Assembly: GCA_902468695.1 (NCBI GenBank)
Contig: CABQZS010000034.1
Location: forward strand, 1-18,582
Direction of reading: 5' to 3'
From: an uncultured Collinsella sp.
GTDB taxonomy: Bacteria; Actinomycetota; Coriobacteriia; Coriobacteriales; Coriobacteriaceae
DNA length: 18,582 nt
Under the pieces are notes generated by a model, which made no database searches, was not told the DNA's origin, and was given only the letters and a program-made list of their open reading frames with translations. Every line of letters begins with the position of its first letter. Within the stretch, counting starts at the first letter, position 1. This document shows positions 7,509 through 15,352 of this stretch, piece by piece. A program made the position numbers and the translations under genes.

Positions 7509-7808
7509 ATGGCACTGACAGGAGCCCAGGTCAAGCAGCTTCGCAGCATGGCCCATCACCTCAACCCCGCCATCATCATCGGCAAGTCCGACGTCAACGA
7601 AGGCACCGTCGAGCAGACGGTCGCCTATCTGGAGAAGCACGAGCTCGTTAAGTGCTCCGTGCTCGATGGCTCCAGCCTTTCCGCCCGCGAAGCCGCCGAA
7701 GAGCTCGCTGAGCGCTGCCACGCCGAGGTCGTCCAGGTCATCGGCCGCAAGTTCTCGCTGTATCGCGAGTCCTCGCGCAAGGACATCGAGAAGATCAAGC
7801 TCGTCTAA
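7509..7808 (+). CDS. yhbY: YhbY-type CRM-domain RNA-binding protein
   Basis: This 99-residue protein is a single CRS1/YhbY (CRM) domain. Family members bind RNA, and E. coli YhbY associates with pre-50S particles, so a role in ribosome assembly is likely. Support comes from the start (ALTGAQVKQLRSMAHHLNP), the loop after AIIIGKSDVNEG that matches the family's GxxG RNA-binding loop, the helix with HELVKCSVL, and the C-terminal strand VVQVIGRKFSLYRES. Length is normal for the family. The ribosome binding site before ATG 7509 is weak (GCGAG about six bases upstream). A strong intrinsic terminator follows, so this gene ends its transcript. It converges on the large regulator gene. Confidence 0.92.
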   Translation: MALTGAQVKQLRSMAHHLNPAIIIGKSDVNEGTVEQTVAYLEKHELVKCSVLDGSSLSAREAAEELAERCHAEVVQVIGRKFSLYRESSRKDIEKIKLV

Positions 7809-7845
7809 GAGCCAATGATCCGGCGAGCCAACACATAGCAAGCTT

Positions 7846-7879
7846 ACGGGTGCCCAAGTACTTCGGGCGCCCGTTTTTT
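7846..7879 (+). terminator. Intrinsic terminator of yhbY
   Basis: A GC-rich stem pairs 7846-7855 with 7865-7874 (CGGGTGCCC against GGGCGCCCG, one G-U pair) and is followed by six T residues at 7874-7879. It ends the rightward transcript. The T tract overlaps the stop codon of the leftward regulator gene, so the convergent genes share this boundary. Confidence 0.88.
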
Positions 7880-10877
7880 ATCGCTCGACCAGCACGCGAT
7901 TGAGCCGCCCCTCCACCAAGCGCTCGTATAGACGCCGCGTCTCGGGCTCGGGCACGCCATTGACCTGCTCCCTCAGATGGTGCATATGCCCGCTGTATAG
8001 CTCGACGATATCGCGCCGTCGCCCCGCCGCACTGTAGACGCGCATGGCGCAGCGCACCATATCCTCACGCGCCGTTTCCTGTCGAAGCCCCGACTCCGCC
8101 AGCCAAATCGCCGACTGCAGATCGTTTTCTTCTAGAGCGGCATTTGCTCCCTTAATCATGCAATCGATGTACTTTGACTGCATAATGCGCCGCATGCGCA
8201 AAAAGTAGGTGGGATTACAGCCATTGGGAACATACAACGGTCCGGCATAAAGCTGCTCAATCTTAAGGCACAGCTCAACTAAATGGGGCCCGCGCGCACC
8301 CGTGCGATTTCCCAAAACCTCGCGGCTTATCTGGTCAAACAGCCGTACATCGGTCTTGACGTAGTCACCGTTGAGTCCGATGCATTCATTTTGGATGAGC
8401 ACACACGACTGGCCATCCGGCGTCGGCCCCAAAGCCGACCGCAAGCGCGATATCGTCGAGTACAGGTTGTTGCGGGCGCTATTGAACTCGGCATGGGGCC
8501 ACAGCTCCATGGCCAGCGTCTCACGATCGACGAGCGCATCCATGCCCAGCGCAAGCCGCTCGGCAAGTGTCGCCGCCTTCTTGCGGCGCCACATTTTGTC
8601 CGTGATGGGAAACCCGTCGCGCTCGGCGCGAAACGCACCAAACATGCGAATCTCGATATGGTCGATGGTATCAACGGCTTCAACCTCGCCGGCCTGGAAC
8701 AGACGCTCGCCCTCCCCTTCCAAATCGTCACGCAGCGAGTACCGCGACAGCTCGCGCACGGGAAGCTTCTTGCGTATCCTGCCCGCCGGCTCGCCCAGAC
8801 AATGCATGGCAAGGCGCGCAAAGAGCCGATACGATGGCTCTAGAATCCCCGCACGATTCATGGACATCCAGGCCGCAAGGTCGCTGTCTCGGCCCGCACA
8901 GGCCAAATGCAGCGCCACCATCCAGGCTTCTGCGCCACCAACCTGCGTCTGGCTTATATCGAGTAGCTCCGCTTCCTCGCGCACCGAAACCATCGAGGTG
9001 TTACGCAGATATGCCGCGCGCTCCAGCAGCAATGCGTTATCGCGCATGTACGCAATCGACTCCTCGGCAAGTTTGAGCACTTGGACCGCGCGGAACTTTG
9101 CATTAACCGGCCGTCCCTCTGCCAGCGACTGCCAACCTTCTAGCAACAGGCCAAACAGCTGAATCTGGTTGTCGCGCATGCGCACGGCAAAACGATCGAG
9201 CTCGTTGAACGCCGCGTCGTCGGTTACCGGCAAGCCGGAAAGGAGCCGCCGTGCCGCCAACACCATGCGCACCCAGATAGCCATCGCCTTAAGCCCACGT
9301 ACGTCGAGCGCCTCCCGCACCAGCGCCATCTCGTCGTCGCGCTCGTCGGTTCCCGAAAACGATCCGTCAAAGAGCTCCACCAGCATGTTATCGGCCCGCA
9401 TAACAATCCCCGCGATGTCGAGCTCGCAGTCGTAGGCCTTGCTCGTTTTGAGCTGCTGTAGAACGCCGCCGTCATCTCCCCGCTCGGTCAGGCAGCGCTT
9501 GACCTCGATATGCGCGGACAGCATGTCGAGTGCGGTGTGGGACGTCTCTATTTCTGGCACGGCCAGGTTCGTAGGAAGCCCAAGCCCGTTGTCCCCATAG
9601 CAAACAGCCGTCAGTGTCTGGGCTACCCTCCATGAAACAGGGTCTATTTCGCGGGCCGCCCGTTCGCCCCCGCGCTCGATAACCGATGCCATATAGCGAG
9701 CGAGCTTTGTATTGGACACGCTGACCGCTGCCAGATATACGCCGAGCGCCTCGGCAGGCGTTGGCTCTGGAGCCGGATCGTCGGCATCAATCGTGCCCAG
9801 CGCTGCTCGGCAGATATCGGCCCCGTGCCCCGTCAGAGCAAGATCGACCCCATACTGCCCAGCAAGTTCAAGGACCGCTTCACGGTCCAAAAAGGCGTCC
9901 GCCAGGCCCATCGCCGCATCGCATCGGCCCGCCTTAAGCAAAATCCGGGCCGCCCTCGGAACAAGTTCGGGGCGAACCTCGGCCACCAACTTACGCAAAC
10001 GCAAGCGTCCGTTATCCTCCGTACCCAGACACGTAAAACTCCGCTCGGCGGGATCCAAGCCAAAGATCGGGTAGTCGCGTACAAAGTAGGACTGGTCGAC
10101 CATCGACAGCCTCACCCCGCAGGCCTCGAGTTCTGCGATATTGCCCTCGCCCATCAAAACCATGAGACATGCCACGCAAAACAGCGCATTATTGTCGAGC
10201 GAAGCCAGATCGACAAGTGCCGCGCCATATACGTTGACAATCTCGTTTTCGAGCAGGCCGGCTACGTCGCCTTGGCCATACAGACCCGTCTGCAATGCCG
10301 AAACCAGCTCGGGCACGCCCTGCGTGAGCTGATAAAAGTCGAGCGATGTGCTGATCGAAAACGCCGATGCCCACGCCGAATACTCATAGGCATGCACCTT
10401 GAGCATCTGCGCATTGATCTTAACCGAATCGCCCAGCCCATGAATCAGCTGACGATTTGAAGGATGGCAGGAGATAAAGACCCCTATCCCCATAGCGCGC
10501 AGGCCGCGAATCCTGTCGATGAGGTCTTCGGTATCGTGCTGATCGAGGTTTGGCACATTATCAATCGCGATAAGGGAGTGCGGTTTGTCTTTGAGTTCTT
10601 CGGTAACCACCTCGAGCTGCATAAACACCTCGCGCCCAGTGGCACGATCGGCCTCGATAATCCGCACGGGGCCTCGCGTCGGGTCGCATTTAACCTCATG
10701 GGTGTACTGCAGCAGCACCGAGGTCTTCCCAAACCCGTCGGGCGCATAAAGAACCACGATGCCGGCCTTTCGGCCCTTGGCGATAAGCTCATTCATCAAG
10801 CGTTCGCGTCGCACCATATAGCCTCCGCCCAGCGGCATCAGCTCGAGGTCGTCTATACTGCTCAAATCGTTTACCAT
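7878..10877 (-). CDS. Large P-loop ATPase/winged-helix/BTAD transcriptional regulator
   Basis: The 999-residue protein looks like a signal-integrating regulator. The N-terminus carries an ATPase module with Walker A APDGFGKTS (residues 45-53, Lys51) and Walker B SLIAIDNV (Asp106), as in STAND-type proteins. A long helical middle (about 250-730) lacks clear motifs and may hold degenerate TPR-like repeats. From about residue 740 (IEIRMFGAF) to 820 (ISRLRSALG) is an OmpR/SARP-like winged helix, followed by a BTAD-like helical region to the end. In AfsR the order is reversed, with the SARP part N-terminal and the ATPase after it. The ATG at 10877 is preceded by AGGAG five bases upstream. No operon partner is adjacent. 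Targets and ligand are unknown; DNA binding and ATP dependence are inferred from domains. Confidence 0.82.
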   Translation of the reverse strand: MVNDLSSIDDLELMPLGGGYMVRRERLMNELIAKGRKAGIVVLYAPDGFGKTSVLLQYTHEVKCDPTRGPVRIIEADRATGREVFMQLEVVTEELKDKPHSLIAIDNVPNLDQHDTEDLIDRIRGLRAMGIGVFISCHPSNRQLIHGLGDSVKINAQMLKVHAYEYSAWASAFSISTSLDFYQLTQGVPELVSALQTGLYGQGDVAGLLENEIVNVYGAALVDLASLDNNALFCVACLMVLMGEGNIAELEACGVRLSMVDQSYFVRDYPIFGLDPAERSFTCLGTEDNGRLRLRKLVAEVRPELVPRAARILLKAGRCDAAMGLADAFLDREAVLELAGQYGVDLALTGHGADICRAALGTIDADDPAPEPTPAEALGVYLAAVSVSNTKLARYMASVIERGGERAAREIDPVSWRVAQTLTAVCYGDNGLGLPTNLAVPEIETSHTALDMLSAHIEVKRCLTERGDDGGVLQQLKTSKAYDCELDIAGIVMRADNMLVELFDGSFSGTDERDDEMALVREALDVRGLKAMAIWVRMVLAARRLLSGLPVTDDAAFNELDRFAVRMRDNQIQLFGLLLEGWQSLAEGRPVNAKFRAVQVLKLAEESIAYMRDNALLLERAAYLRNTSMVSVREEAELLDISQTQVGGAEAWMVALHLACAGRDSDLAAWMSMNRAGILEPSYRLFARLAMHCLGEPAGRIRKKLPVRELSRYSLRDDLEGEGERLFQAGEVEAVDTIDHIEIRMFGAFRAERDGFPITDKMWRRKKAATLAERLALGMDALVDRETLAMELWPHAEFNSARNNLYSTISRLRSALGPTPDGQSCVLIQNECIGLNGDYVKTDVRLFDQISREVLGNRTGARGPHLVELCLKIEQLYAGPLYVPNGCNPTYFLRMRRIMQSKYIDCMIKGANAALEENDLQSAIWLAESGLRQETAREDMVRCAMRVYSAAGRRRDIVELYSGHMHHLREQVNGVPEPETRRLYERLVEGRLNRVLVER

Positions 10878-10897
10878 GCCCGCTCCTCAACTCGACC

Positions 10898-10926
10898 GTA
10901 TGGACACTGTAGCCGCAAGACCATAC
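10898..10926. promoter_or_regulatory. Dyad GTATGG-N17-CCATAC before the regulator gene
   Basis: GTATGG at 10898-10903 and CCATAC at 10921-10926 form a perfect six-base dyad centred about 35 bases upstream of the regulator start codon. The position suits an operator overlapping a promoter, or a leader hairpin. No clear promoter was identified, so the role is unproven. Confidence 0.3.
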
Positions 10927-11006
10927 AAGCCGCGCTATGAATAGAGCGACCTTGTGTTTTAGGGTGTCTTTTGGTACGCAAGCGGCAAGTTTTTGTACAG
11001 CGAGGG

Positions 11007-11036
11007 CCGATTGTTATTAATCCCCCGACTAATCGG
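11007..11036. promoter_or_regulatory. Operator-like CCGATT/AATCGG dyad cluster
   Basis: CCGATT at 11007-11012 is mirrored by AATCGG at 11031-11036. A nested CCGA-CTAA-TCGG occupies 11025-11036, and ATTAAT lies between. Overlapping symmetric half-sites about 130-160 bp upstream of the regulator gene suggest a protein-binding site, perhaps autoregulatory. This is inference from symmetry alone. Confidence 0.3.
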
Positions 11037-11264
11037 TCTTTAAGCAGGTAAATGAGCTTGTCAGCTTGTCCCATCTAAGCGGCAGTGTAACGCAGATGAA
11101 CAAGGTCCAGCCATGTCATTCAACTCGCCTAGCACCCGCTACCGTCTACGACCTTCTAGTGGCATTTTTGCATAGAATCTGGTATAGAATGAATCAAGCT
11201 GTTGGACATCCGGCATTCGTCAAGCTTGCGGCAAGTTTTGGTCAAGTGGGCGGAAAGGGATAGC

Positions 11265-11292
11265 AAAAAGGCCCCCGCAAAGCGGAGGCCTT
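11265..11292 (-). terminator. Intrinsic terminator of nagB
   Basis: On the minus strand an 11-bp stem (11282-11292 with 11268-11278, one mismatch, AAA/TTT loop) is followed by a T run, the complement of AAAAA at 11265-11269. It begins 33 bases after the nagB stop, a normal position for a rho-independent terminator. Confidence 0.88.
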
Positions 11293-11324
11293 AGGCAAGG
11301 CTATGTCGAGGTGCAGGATTCGCG

Positions 11325-12053
11325 CTACTCGCAGAGCGAAAGGGCGGCCTCGTCGGCAACGACAACGCAGTTGGTGTGCAGCTGCAGGATCGAAGCCGGG
11401 CACTCGGGCGTAACCGGACCATAGCACATGTCATGCACGGCCTGAGCCTTGGCCTCGCCGTTGGCGACGACCAGGATCATGCGGGCATACATGATGGTCT
11501 GGGTACCCATGGTGTAGGCCTGACGGGGAACATCGTCGATGCTGTCGAACAGGCGGCTGTTGGCCTGAATGGTGCTCTCGGTGAGGTCGACGCAGTGCGT
11601 ACCCTTGGAGAAGTGGTCATCTGGCTCGTTGAAGCCGATGTGGCCGTTGTTGCCAATACCGAGCAGCTGCAGATCCGGGTAACCGGCCTCGGCGACGATC
11701 TTGTCGTACTCAGAGCAGGCAGCGGCGGCGTCGGGGTTGGAACCGTCGGGCACATGCGTGTTGTTCAGGTCGATGTTGATGTGATCGAAGAAGTTCTCAC
11801 GCATGAAGTAGTGATAGCTCTGGGGATCGTCGTGCGAAAGGCCGCGATACTCGTCCAGGTTATAGGTGCTGACCTCGGCAAAGTCGACGTCGCCCTTCTC
11901 GTACCAAGCAGCGAGCTGCTTGTAGGCACCGATCGGGGTGGAGCCGGTGGCAAGGCCCAGCACACAGTCGGGCTTGAGGATAACCTGCGCCGAGATAATA
12001 TTGGCGGCCTTGCGGCTCATATCCTCGTAGTCTTTAGCTTTAATGATCTTCAT
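11325..12053 (-). CDS. nagB: Glucosamine-6-phosphate deaminase
   Basis: NagB converts glucosamine-6-phosphate to fructose-6-phosphate and ammonia, feeding amino sugars into glycolysis. The 242-residue product is the short Gram-positive type. Diagnostic motifs are the phosphate loop GLATGSTP (33-40), the catalytic Asp67 in NLDEYRGL, and LGIGNNGHIGFNEP (131-144) with His138 and Glu143 of the active site. The Asp of the E. coli GNDGH motif is Asn136 here, as common in Gram-positive enzymes. The ATG at 12053 is preceded by AAAGGA six bases upstream, and MKIIKAKDYEDMS is the expected N-terminus; longer in-frame starts are not supported. It lies downstream of a PTS EIIA gene and ends at a strong terminator. 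The 271-bp upstream gap shows a hairpin but no clear promoter. Confidence 0.95.
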   Translation of the reverse strand: MKIIKAKDYEDMSRKAANIISAQVILKPDCVLGLATGSTPIGAYKQLAAWYEKGDVDFAEVSTYNLDEYRGLSHDDPQSYHYFMRENFFDHINIDLNNTHVPDGSNPDAAAACSEYDKIVAEAGYPDLQLLGIGNNGHIGFNEPDDHFSKGTHCVDLTESTIQANSRLFDSIDDVPRQAYTMGTQTIMYARMILVVANGEAKAQAVHDMCYGPVTPECPASILQLHTNCVVVADEAALSLCE

Positions 12054-12255
12054 TACGCGTCCTTTCTCGTACAAGAGAGGCAAGGCTCCCTTACAAGCAC
12101 TTGCCCGCGGCCCGCGTCGGCCGCAACCAACGTGTGCGGCCACCAGGGCGAGGTCGCGTAATGTATGTGTCTCGTGTCTAGCCGCGTCGAGGCCCCTGCC
12201 CGTCCACGGTGACCCGAAGCTGTTTAGCCTCGGACAAATCCCATCTTGCCACGGC

Positions 12256-12279
12256 GGGCGCCCTCTTTCAAGGGCGCCC
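12256..12279. other. Perfect 9-bp GC hairpin downstream of the EIIA gene
   Basis: GGGCGCCCT (12256-12264) pairs perfectly with AGGGCGCCC (12271-12279) around a six-base loop. It lies 46 bases past the EIIA stop on the minus strand, where a terminator would be expected, but no T tract follows on either strand. It may be an imperfect terminator or an mRNA-end stabiliser. Confidence 0.5.
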
Positions 12280-12324
12280 TCCGTAAACGTGTTTGAATTG
12301 TAGGCTAATGGCCACGTGCACTTG

Positions 12325-12822
12325 CTAGCGCTCGCGAGCAACGATGAGCTGATCCATCTCCTCGACATGCACGCCAACGGAGCCCTTGATGCTCGAGAAC
12401 TCAACGGAGTTGCACACCAAGATGGGAACCGTCACATCGTAGCCCTCGGCAGCAATTGCCTCGCGATCGAACTCAATAAGTACATCGCCCTTATGGACGA
12501 TGTCGCCCACTTGCGCATGTACGGTAAAGTGCTTGCCCTCGAGCTGAACAGTGTCCAGGCCAACGTGGATGAGCACGTCCAGACCATCGACCGTGTTAAG
12601 CGCAACAGCGTGTCCCGTGGGAAAAATGGCCTCGACCTTGGCATCAGCCGGTGCAATCACACGCGTTCCGGTGGGCTGAATCGCCACGCCCTGGCCCAAA
12701 AGGCCGGTGGCAAACGTCTGGTCGTTTACCTCGGAAAGCGGAATGACGTCGCCCGAGATGGGAGCATCCAGCGTAAGGACTCGACCACGCATACCAAAAG
12801 ACCTTAGGACTTTAGTGAACAT
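12325..12822 (-). CDS. Glucose-family PTS EIIA domain protein
   Basis: The 165-residue protein is a single-domain EIIA of the glucose family (Crr-like). It should accept a phosphoryl group from HPr and pass it to a membrane EIIB/EIIC partner, and may have signalling roles. His86 in LIHVGLDTVQLEGKHF matches the phosphorylated His of E. coli EIIA-Glc, and His71 in FPTGHAVAL matches the second active-site His. I prefer the ATG at 12822, which gives the typical MFTKVLRSFG start and has a purine-rich GAGGGGG just upstream, though the spacing is short. An ATG seven codons earlier has no such site. No EIIB or EIIC gene is in view. Proximity to nagB and glmM suggests amino-sugar uptake, but glucose or another sugar is equally possible. 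Confidence 0.88.
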   Translation of the reverse strand: MFTKVLRSFGMRGRVLTLDAPISGDVIPLSEVNDQTFATGLLGQGVAIQPTGTRVIAPADAKVEAIFPTGHAVALNTVDGLDVLIHVGLDTVQLEGKHFTVHAQVGDIVHKGDVLIEFDREAIAAEGYDVTVPILVCNSVEFSSIKGSVGVHVEEMDQLIVARER

Positions 12823-12893
12823 GCTCCCCCTCGGACATACCAATCAATCAAAATAACCTTAACAGTTTACCACTTGGCAACGGTTTTTGACCA

Positions 12894-14231
12894 TTAGGGA
12901 AGTTCGCGCTTGACAACCTCGACGATGTCGTCAACAACGCGCTGGGTCAGTTCGTGCGTCTCGGCCTCGGCCATCACGCGGACCAGCGGCTCGGTACCGC
13001 TCGGGCGCACCAGAATGCGGCCGCGGCCGTCAAGCTCCTTCTCGGCAGCAGCGACGGCATCCCAGATGGGCTGGCAATCGTCCAGACCAGCCTTGTTATC
13101 GGAATGCACGTTGACGAGCACCTGCGGGTACTTCTTCATGATGCCGGCAAGATCGGTGAGGGTACGACCGGTGCGCTTGAGCACGGCCAGCAGCTGCAGA
13201 GCCGTCACCAGGCCGTCGCCGGTGGTGTTGTGCTCCAGGAAGATGATGTGGCCGGACTGTTCGCCACCGATAACAGCACCGTCCTCGAGCATGCGCTCAA
13301 GAACGTAGCGGTCGCCCACGGCGGTCTGAACCATCTCAAAGCCCTGCTCCTTCATTGCGATGGAGAAGCCCAGGTTGCACATGACGGTCGAGACGATCTC
13401 GGAGTTGGCGAGCTTGCCGCGAGCAGCAAGGTCGGAGCCGCAGATAGCCAGGATGTAGTCGCCATCGATCTCGTTACCCTCGCTGTCAACGAACAGCACG
13501 CGATCGGCGTCGCCGTCGTGGGCCAGGCCGATATCGGCGTGGGTGCGCAGCACGAGCTCGCGCAGGGGCTCAAGGTGCGTGGAGCCGCACTCGACGTTAA
13601 TGTCGGTGCCGCAGTAATCGGTGTTGATGGCATGCACCGTGGCGCCCAGGCGCTGCAGCGCGGCAGGCGTGGTCTGGCAGGAAGCACCGTGACCGCAGTC
13701 GACGGCAACAACCAGGCCGTCGAGCTTTAGGCCGTCGAGCGTGCTGATGGCATGATCGACATATGCCTTACGGGCGTCCTTCATCTTGATGATGTGACCC
13801 ACACCGGCGCCGGTCGGCAGCGTGTCGGCAGCCATGGCCTCCTCGGACATGACCCAGGCGCTGATCTCTTCCTCAACCGCGTCGGGGAGCTTCATGCCCT
13901 TGCGGCTAAAGAACTTGATGCCGTTGAACTCCGGCGGATTATGCGAAGCAGAGATGACGATGCCGCCGTCAAGCTCGTTTTGAACGGTGAGCAGTGCCAC
14001 GGCCGGCGTAGGGATAACGCCGCAGCAGTGCGGACGGCCGCCCTCGGCCATGATGCCGGCGGTCAGCGCGCTCTCGAGCATGGTGCCCGAAAGACGCGTA
14101 TCGCGGCCGATGCAGATGTCCGGGCCAAGGAACTTGGTCGCCGCACGACCCAGGCGAAACGCGAGGTCGCACGAGAGGTCGGCGTTGGCGACGCCACGGA
14201 CGCCATCGGTACCGAAGATGTTCTGGGGCAT
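12894..14231 (-). CDS. glmM: Phosphoglucosamine mutase
   Basis: GlmM interconverts glucosamine-6-phosphate and glucosamine-1-phosphate, the route to UDP-GlcNAc for peptidoglycan. The 445-residue length is standard. The start NIFGTDGVRGVAN, the catalytic phosphoserine loop ISASHNPPEFNG (Ser96), the metal loop DGDADR (239-244), the sugar-binding GEQSGHII loop and the phosphate loop RPSGTEPLVRV (about 409-419) are all present, so it should be active. The ATG at 14231 has AAGGAG seven bases upstream; an ATG six codons further up does not. The gene follows rplM and rpsI, an order common in actinobacteria, but an intrinsic terminator in the 122-bp gap after rpsI suggests partial uncoupling or its own promoter, which I could not identify. 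Confidence 0.96.
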   Translation of the reverse strand: MPQNIFGTDGVRGVANADLSCDLAFRLGRAATKFLGPDICIGRDTRLSGTMLESALTAGIMAEGGRPHCCGVIPTPAVALLTVQNELDGGIVISASHNPPEFNGIKFFSRKGMKLPDAVEEEISAWVMSEEAMAADTLPTGAGVGHIIKMKDARKAYVDHAISTLDGLKLDGLVVAVDCGHGASCQTTPAALQRLGATVHAINTDYCGTDINVECGSTHLEPLRELVLRTHADIGLAHDGDADRVLFVDSEGNEIDGDYILAICGSDLAARGKLANSEIVSTVMCNLGFSIAMKEQGFEMVQTAVGDRYVLERMLEDGAVIGGEQSGHIIFLEHNTTGDGLVTALQLLAVLKRTGRTLTDLAGIMKKYPQVLVNVHSDNKAGLDDCQPIWDAVAAAEKELDGRGRILVRPSGTEPLVRVMAEAETHELTQRVVDDIVEVVKRELP

Positions 14232-14279
14232 AGGATCGCTCCTTCCCAAGTGGGCAAAACGAAGCCGCCCACCCTAGTC

Positions 14280-14323
14280 GAAAAGAAAAGCGGGACCCAC
14301 CGAGCAGTCGGTAGGCCCCGCTT
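14280..14323 (-). terminator. Intrinsic terminator after rpsI
   Basis: On the minus strand, 14308-14323 pairs with 14288-14303 in a 16-position stem with two mismatches and a four-base loop. A T-rich tail follows (complement of GAAAAGAAAA at 14280-14289). It lies 30 bases beyond the rpsI stop and before glmM, so it ends or attenuates the ribosomal-protein transcript. Confidence 0.82.
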
Positions 14324-14353
14324 GTACATTGTATCTCGTAAGGAGATAAAACC

Positions 14354-14749
<396 letters not shown>

Positions 14750-14751
14750 CT

Positions 14752-15195
14752 TTAAGCCTCCAGCTCAATCTTCGTGGGGTTCTGGGCAGCGTGCGGATGC
14801 TCGGCACCAGCGTAGACCTTAAGCTTGGTCATCTGGGCACGGCCGAGGGTGGTCTTGGGCAGCATGCCGCGAACGGCGCGCTCGATGACCTTCTCCGGGT
14901 GCTTCTCCATAGCCTGGCGGAAGCTCTCAGCCTTGAGGCCGCCGTTGTAGCCGCTGTGGCGATAATAGGTCTTCGTGTCGGCCTTGTTACCGGTAAGCTG
15001 GACCTTATCGGCGTTGATGACGACAACGAAGTCGCCGCAGTCGCTGTTGGGCGTGAACTGGGGCTTGTTCTTACCGCGCAGGATCATTGCGATCTGGGTG
15101 GCAAGACGGCCCAGGACAGCACCATCGGCGTCGACGAGAACCCAGTTGCGCTGGACCTCGCCCTGCTTGGCGTAGTGAGTCGATTTCGAAATCAC
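14752..15195 (-). CDS. rplM: 50S ribosomal protein uL13
   Basis: Ribosomal protein L13 is an early-binding large-subunit protein. The 147 residues include NWVLVDADGAVLGRLATQIA near the start, the GDFVVVINADKVQLTGNKADTK segment, YYRHSGYNGGLK and RAVRGMLPKTTLGRAQMTKLKVYAGAEHPH, all typical of the family. Translation appears to begin at GTG 15195, preceded by a strong GGAGGAG (complement of 15201-15207) five bases upstream. It is the first gene of the rplM-rpsI pair and has a clear promoter upstream, leaving an mRNA leader of roughly 60 bases. Confidence 0.98.
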   Translation of the reverse strand: MISKSTHYAKQGEVQRNWVLVDADGAVLGRLATQIAMILRGKNKPQFTPNSDCGDFVVVINADKVQLTGNKADTKTYYRHSGYNGGLKAESFRQAMEKHPEKVIERAVRGMLPKTTLGRAQMTKLKVYAGAEHPHAAQNPTKIELEA

Positions 15196-15261
15196 TTAGA
15201 CTCCTCCATGTACAGTACGTGTTGTTACAGAGATTCACGGGGCTCTGCAAGTAACCCGTCC

Positions 15262-15289
15262 ATATTACCCCGCTCGCCGCCCGAGTCAA
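15262..15289 (-). promoter_or_regulatory. Sigma-70-type promoter of rplM-rpsI
   Basis: On the minus strand a -35 TTGACT (complement of 15284-15289) and a -10 TAATAT (complement of 15262-15267) are separated by 16 bases. Both hexamers are close to consensus. Transcription would start near 15255, about 60 bases before the GTG of rplM. Confidence 0.72.
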
Positions 15290-15352
15290 CAGGTATTTTG
15301 GCTCCGACCAGAGTTTCTGCACATGTCGTCCATGGGTCATGACGTCGCGACG

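Larger units (their letters stand above)
10878..11264. other. Regulator upstream spacer, no gene seen
   Basis: This 387-bp gap separates the regulator start from the nagB terminator. I found no credible gene: a 65-codon frame on the plus strand (11066-11263) has no supporting features. Visible structure includes dyads at 10898-10926 and 11007-11036, annotated separately, and an exact 12-bp direct repeat GCGGCAAGTTTT at 10982-10993 and 11228-11239. Two TAGAAT hexamers occur near 11175 and 11186, but without convincing -35 boxes. Confidence 0.6.

Noticed and set aside
11066..11263. 65-codon frame in the spacer before the regulator
   Set aside because: There is no ribosome binding site or recognisable domain, and its end abuts the nagB terminator.
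15193..15210. Five-codon leader ORF (ATGGAGGAGTCTAAGTGA) overlapping the rplM GTG start
   Set aside because: It has no ribosome binding site of its own and is explained by the rplM Shine-Dalgarno.
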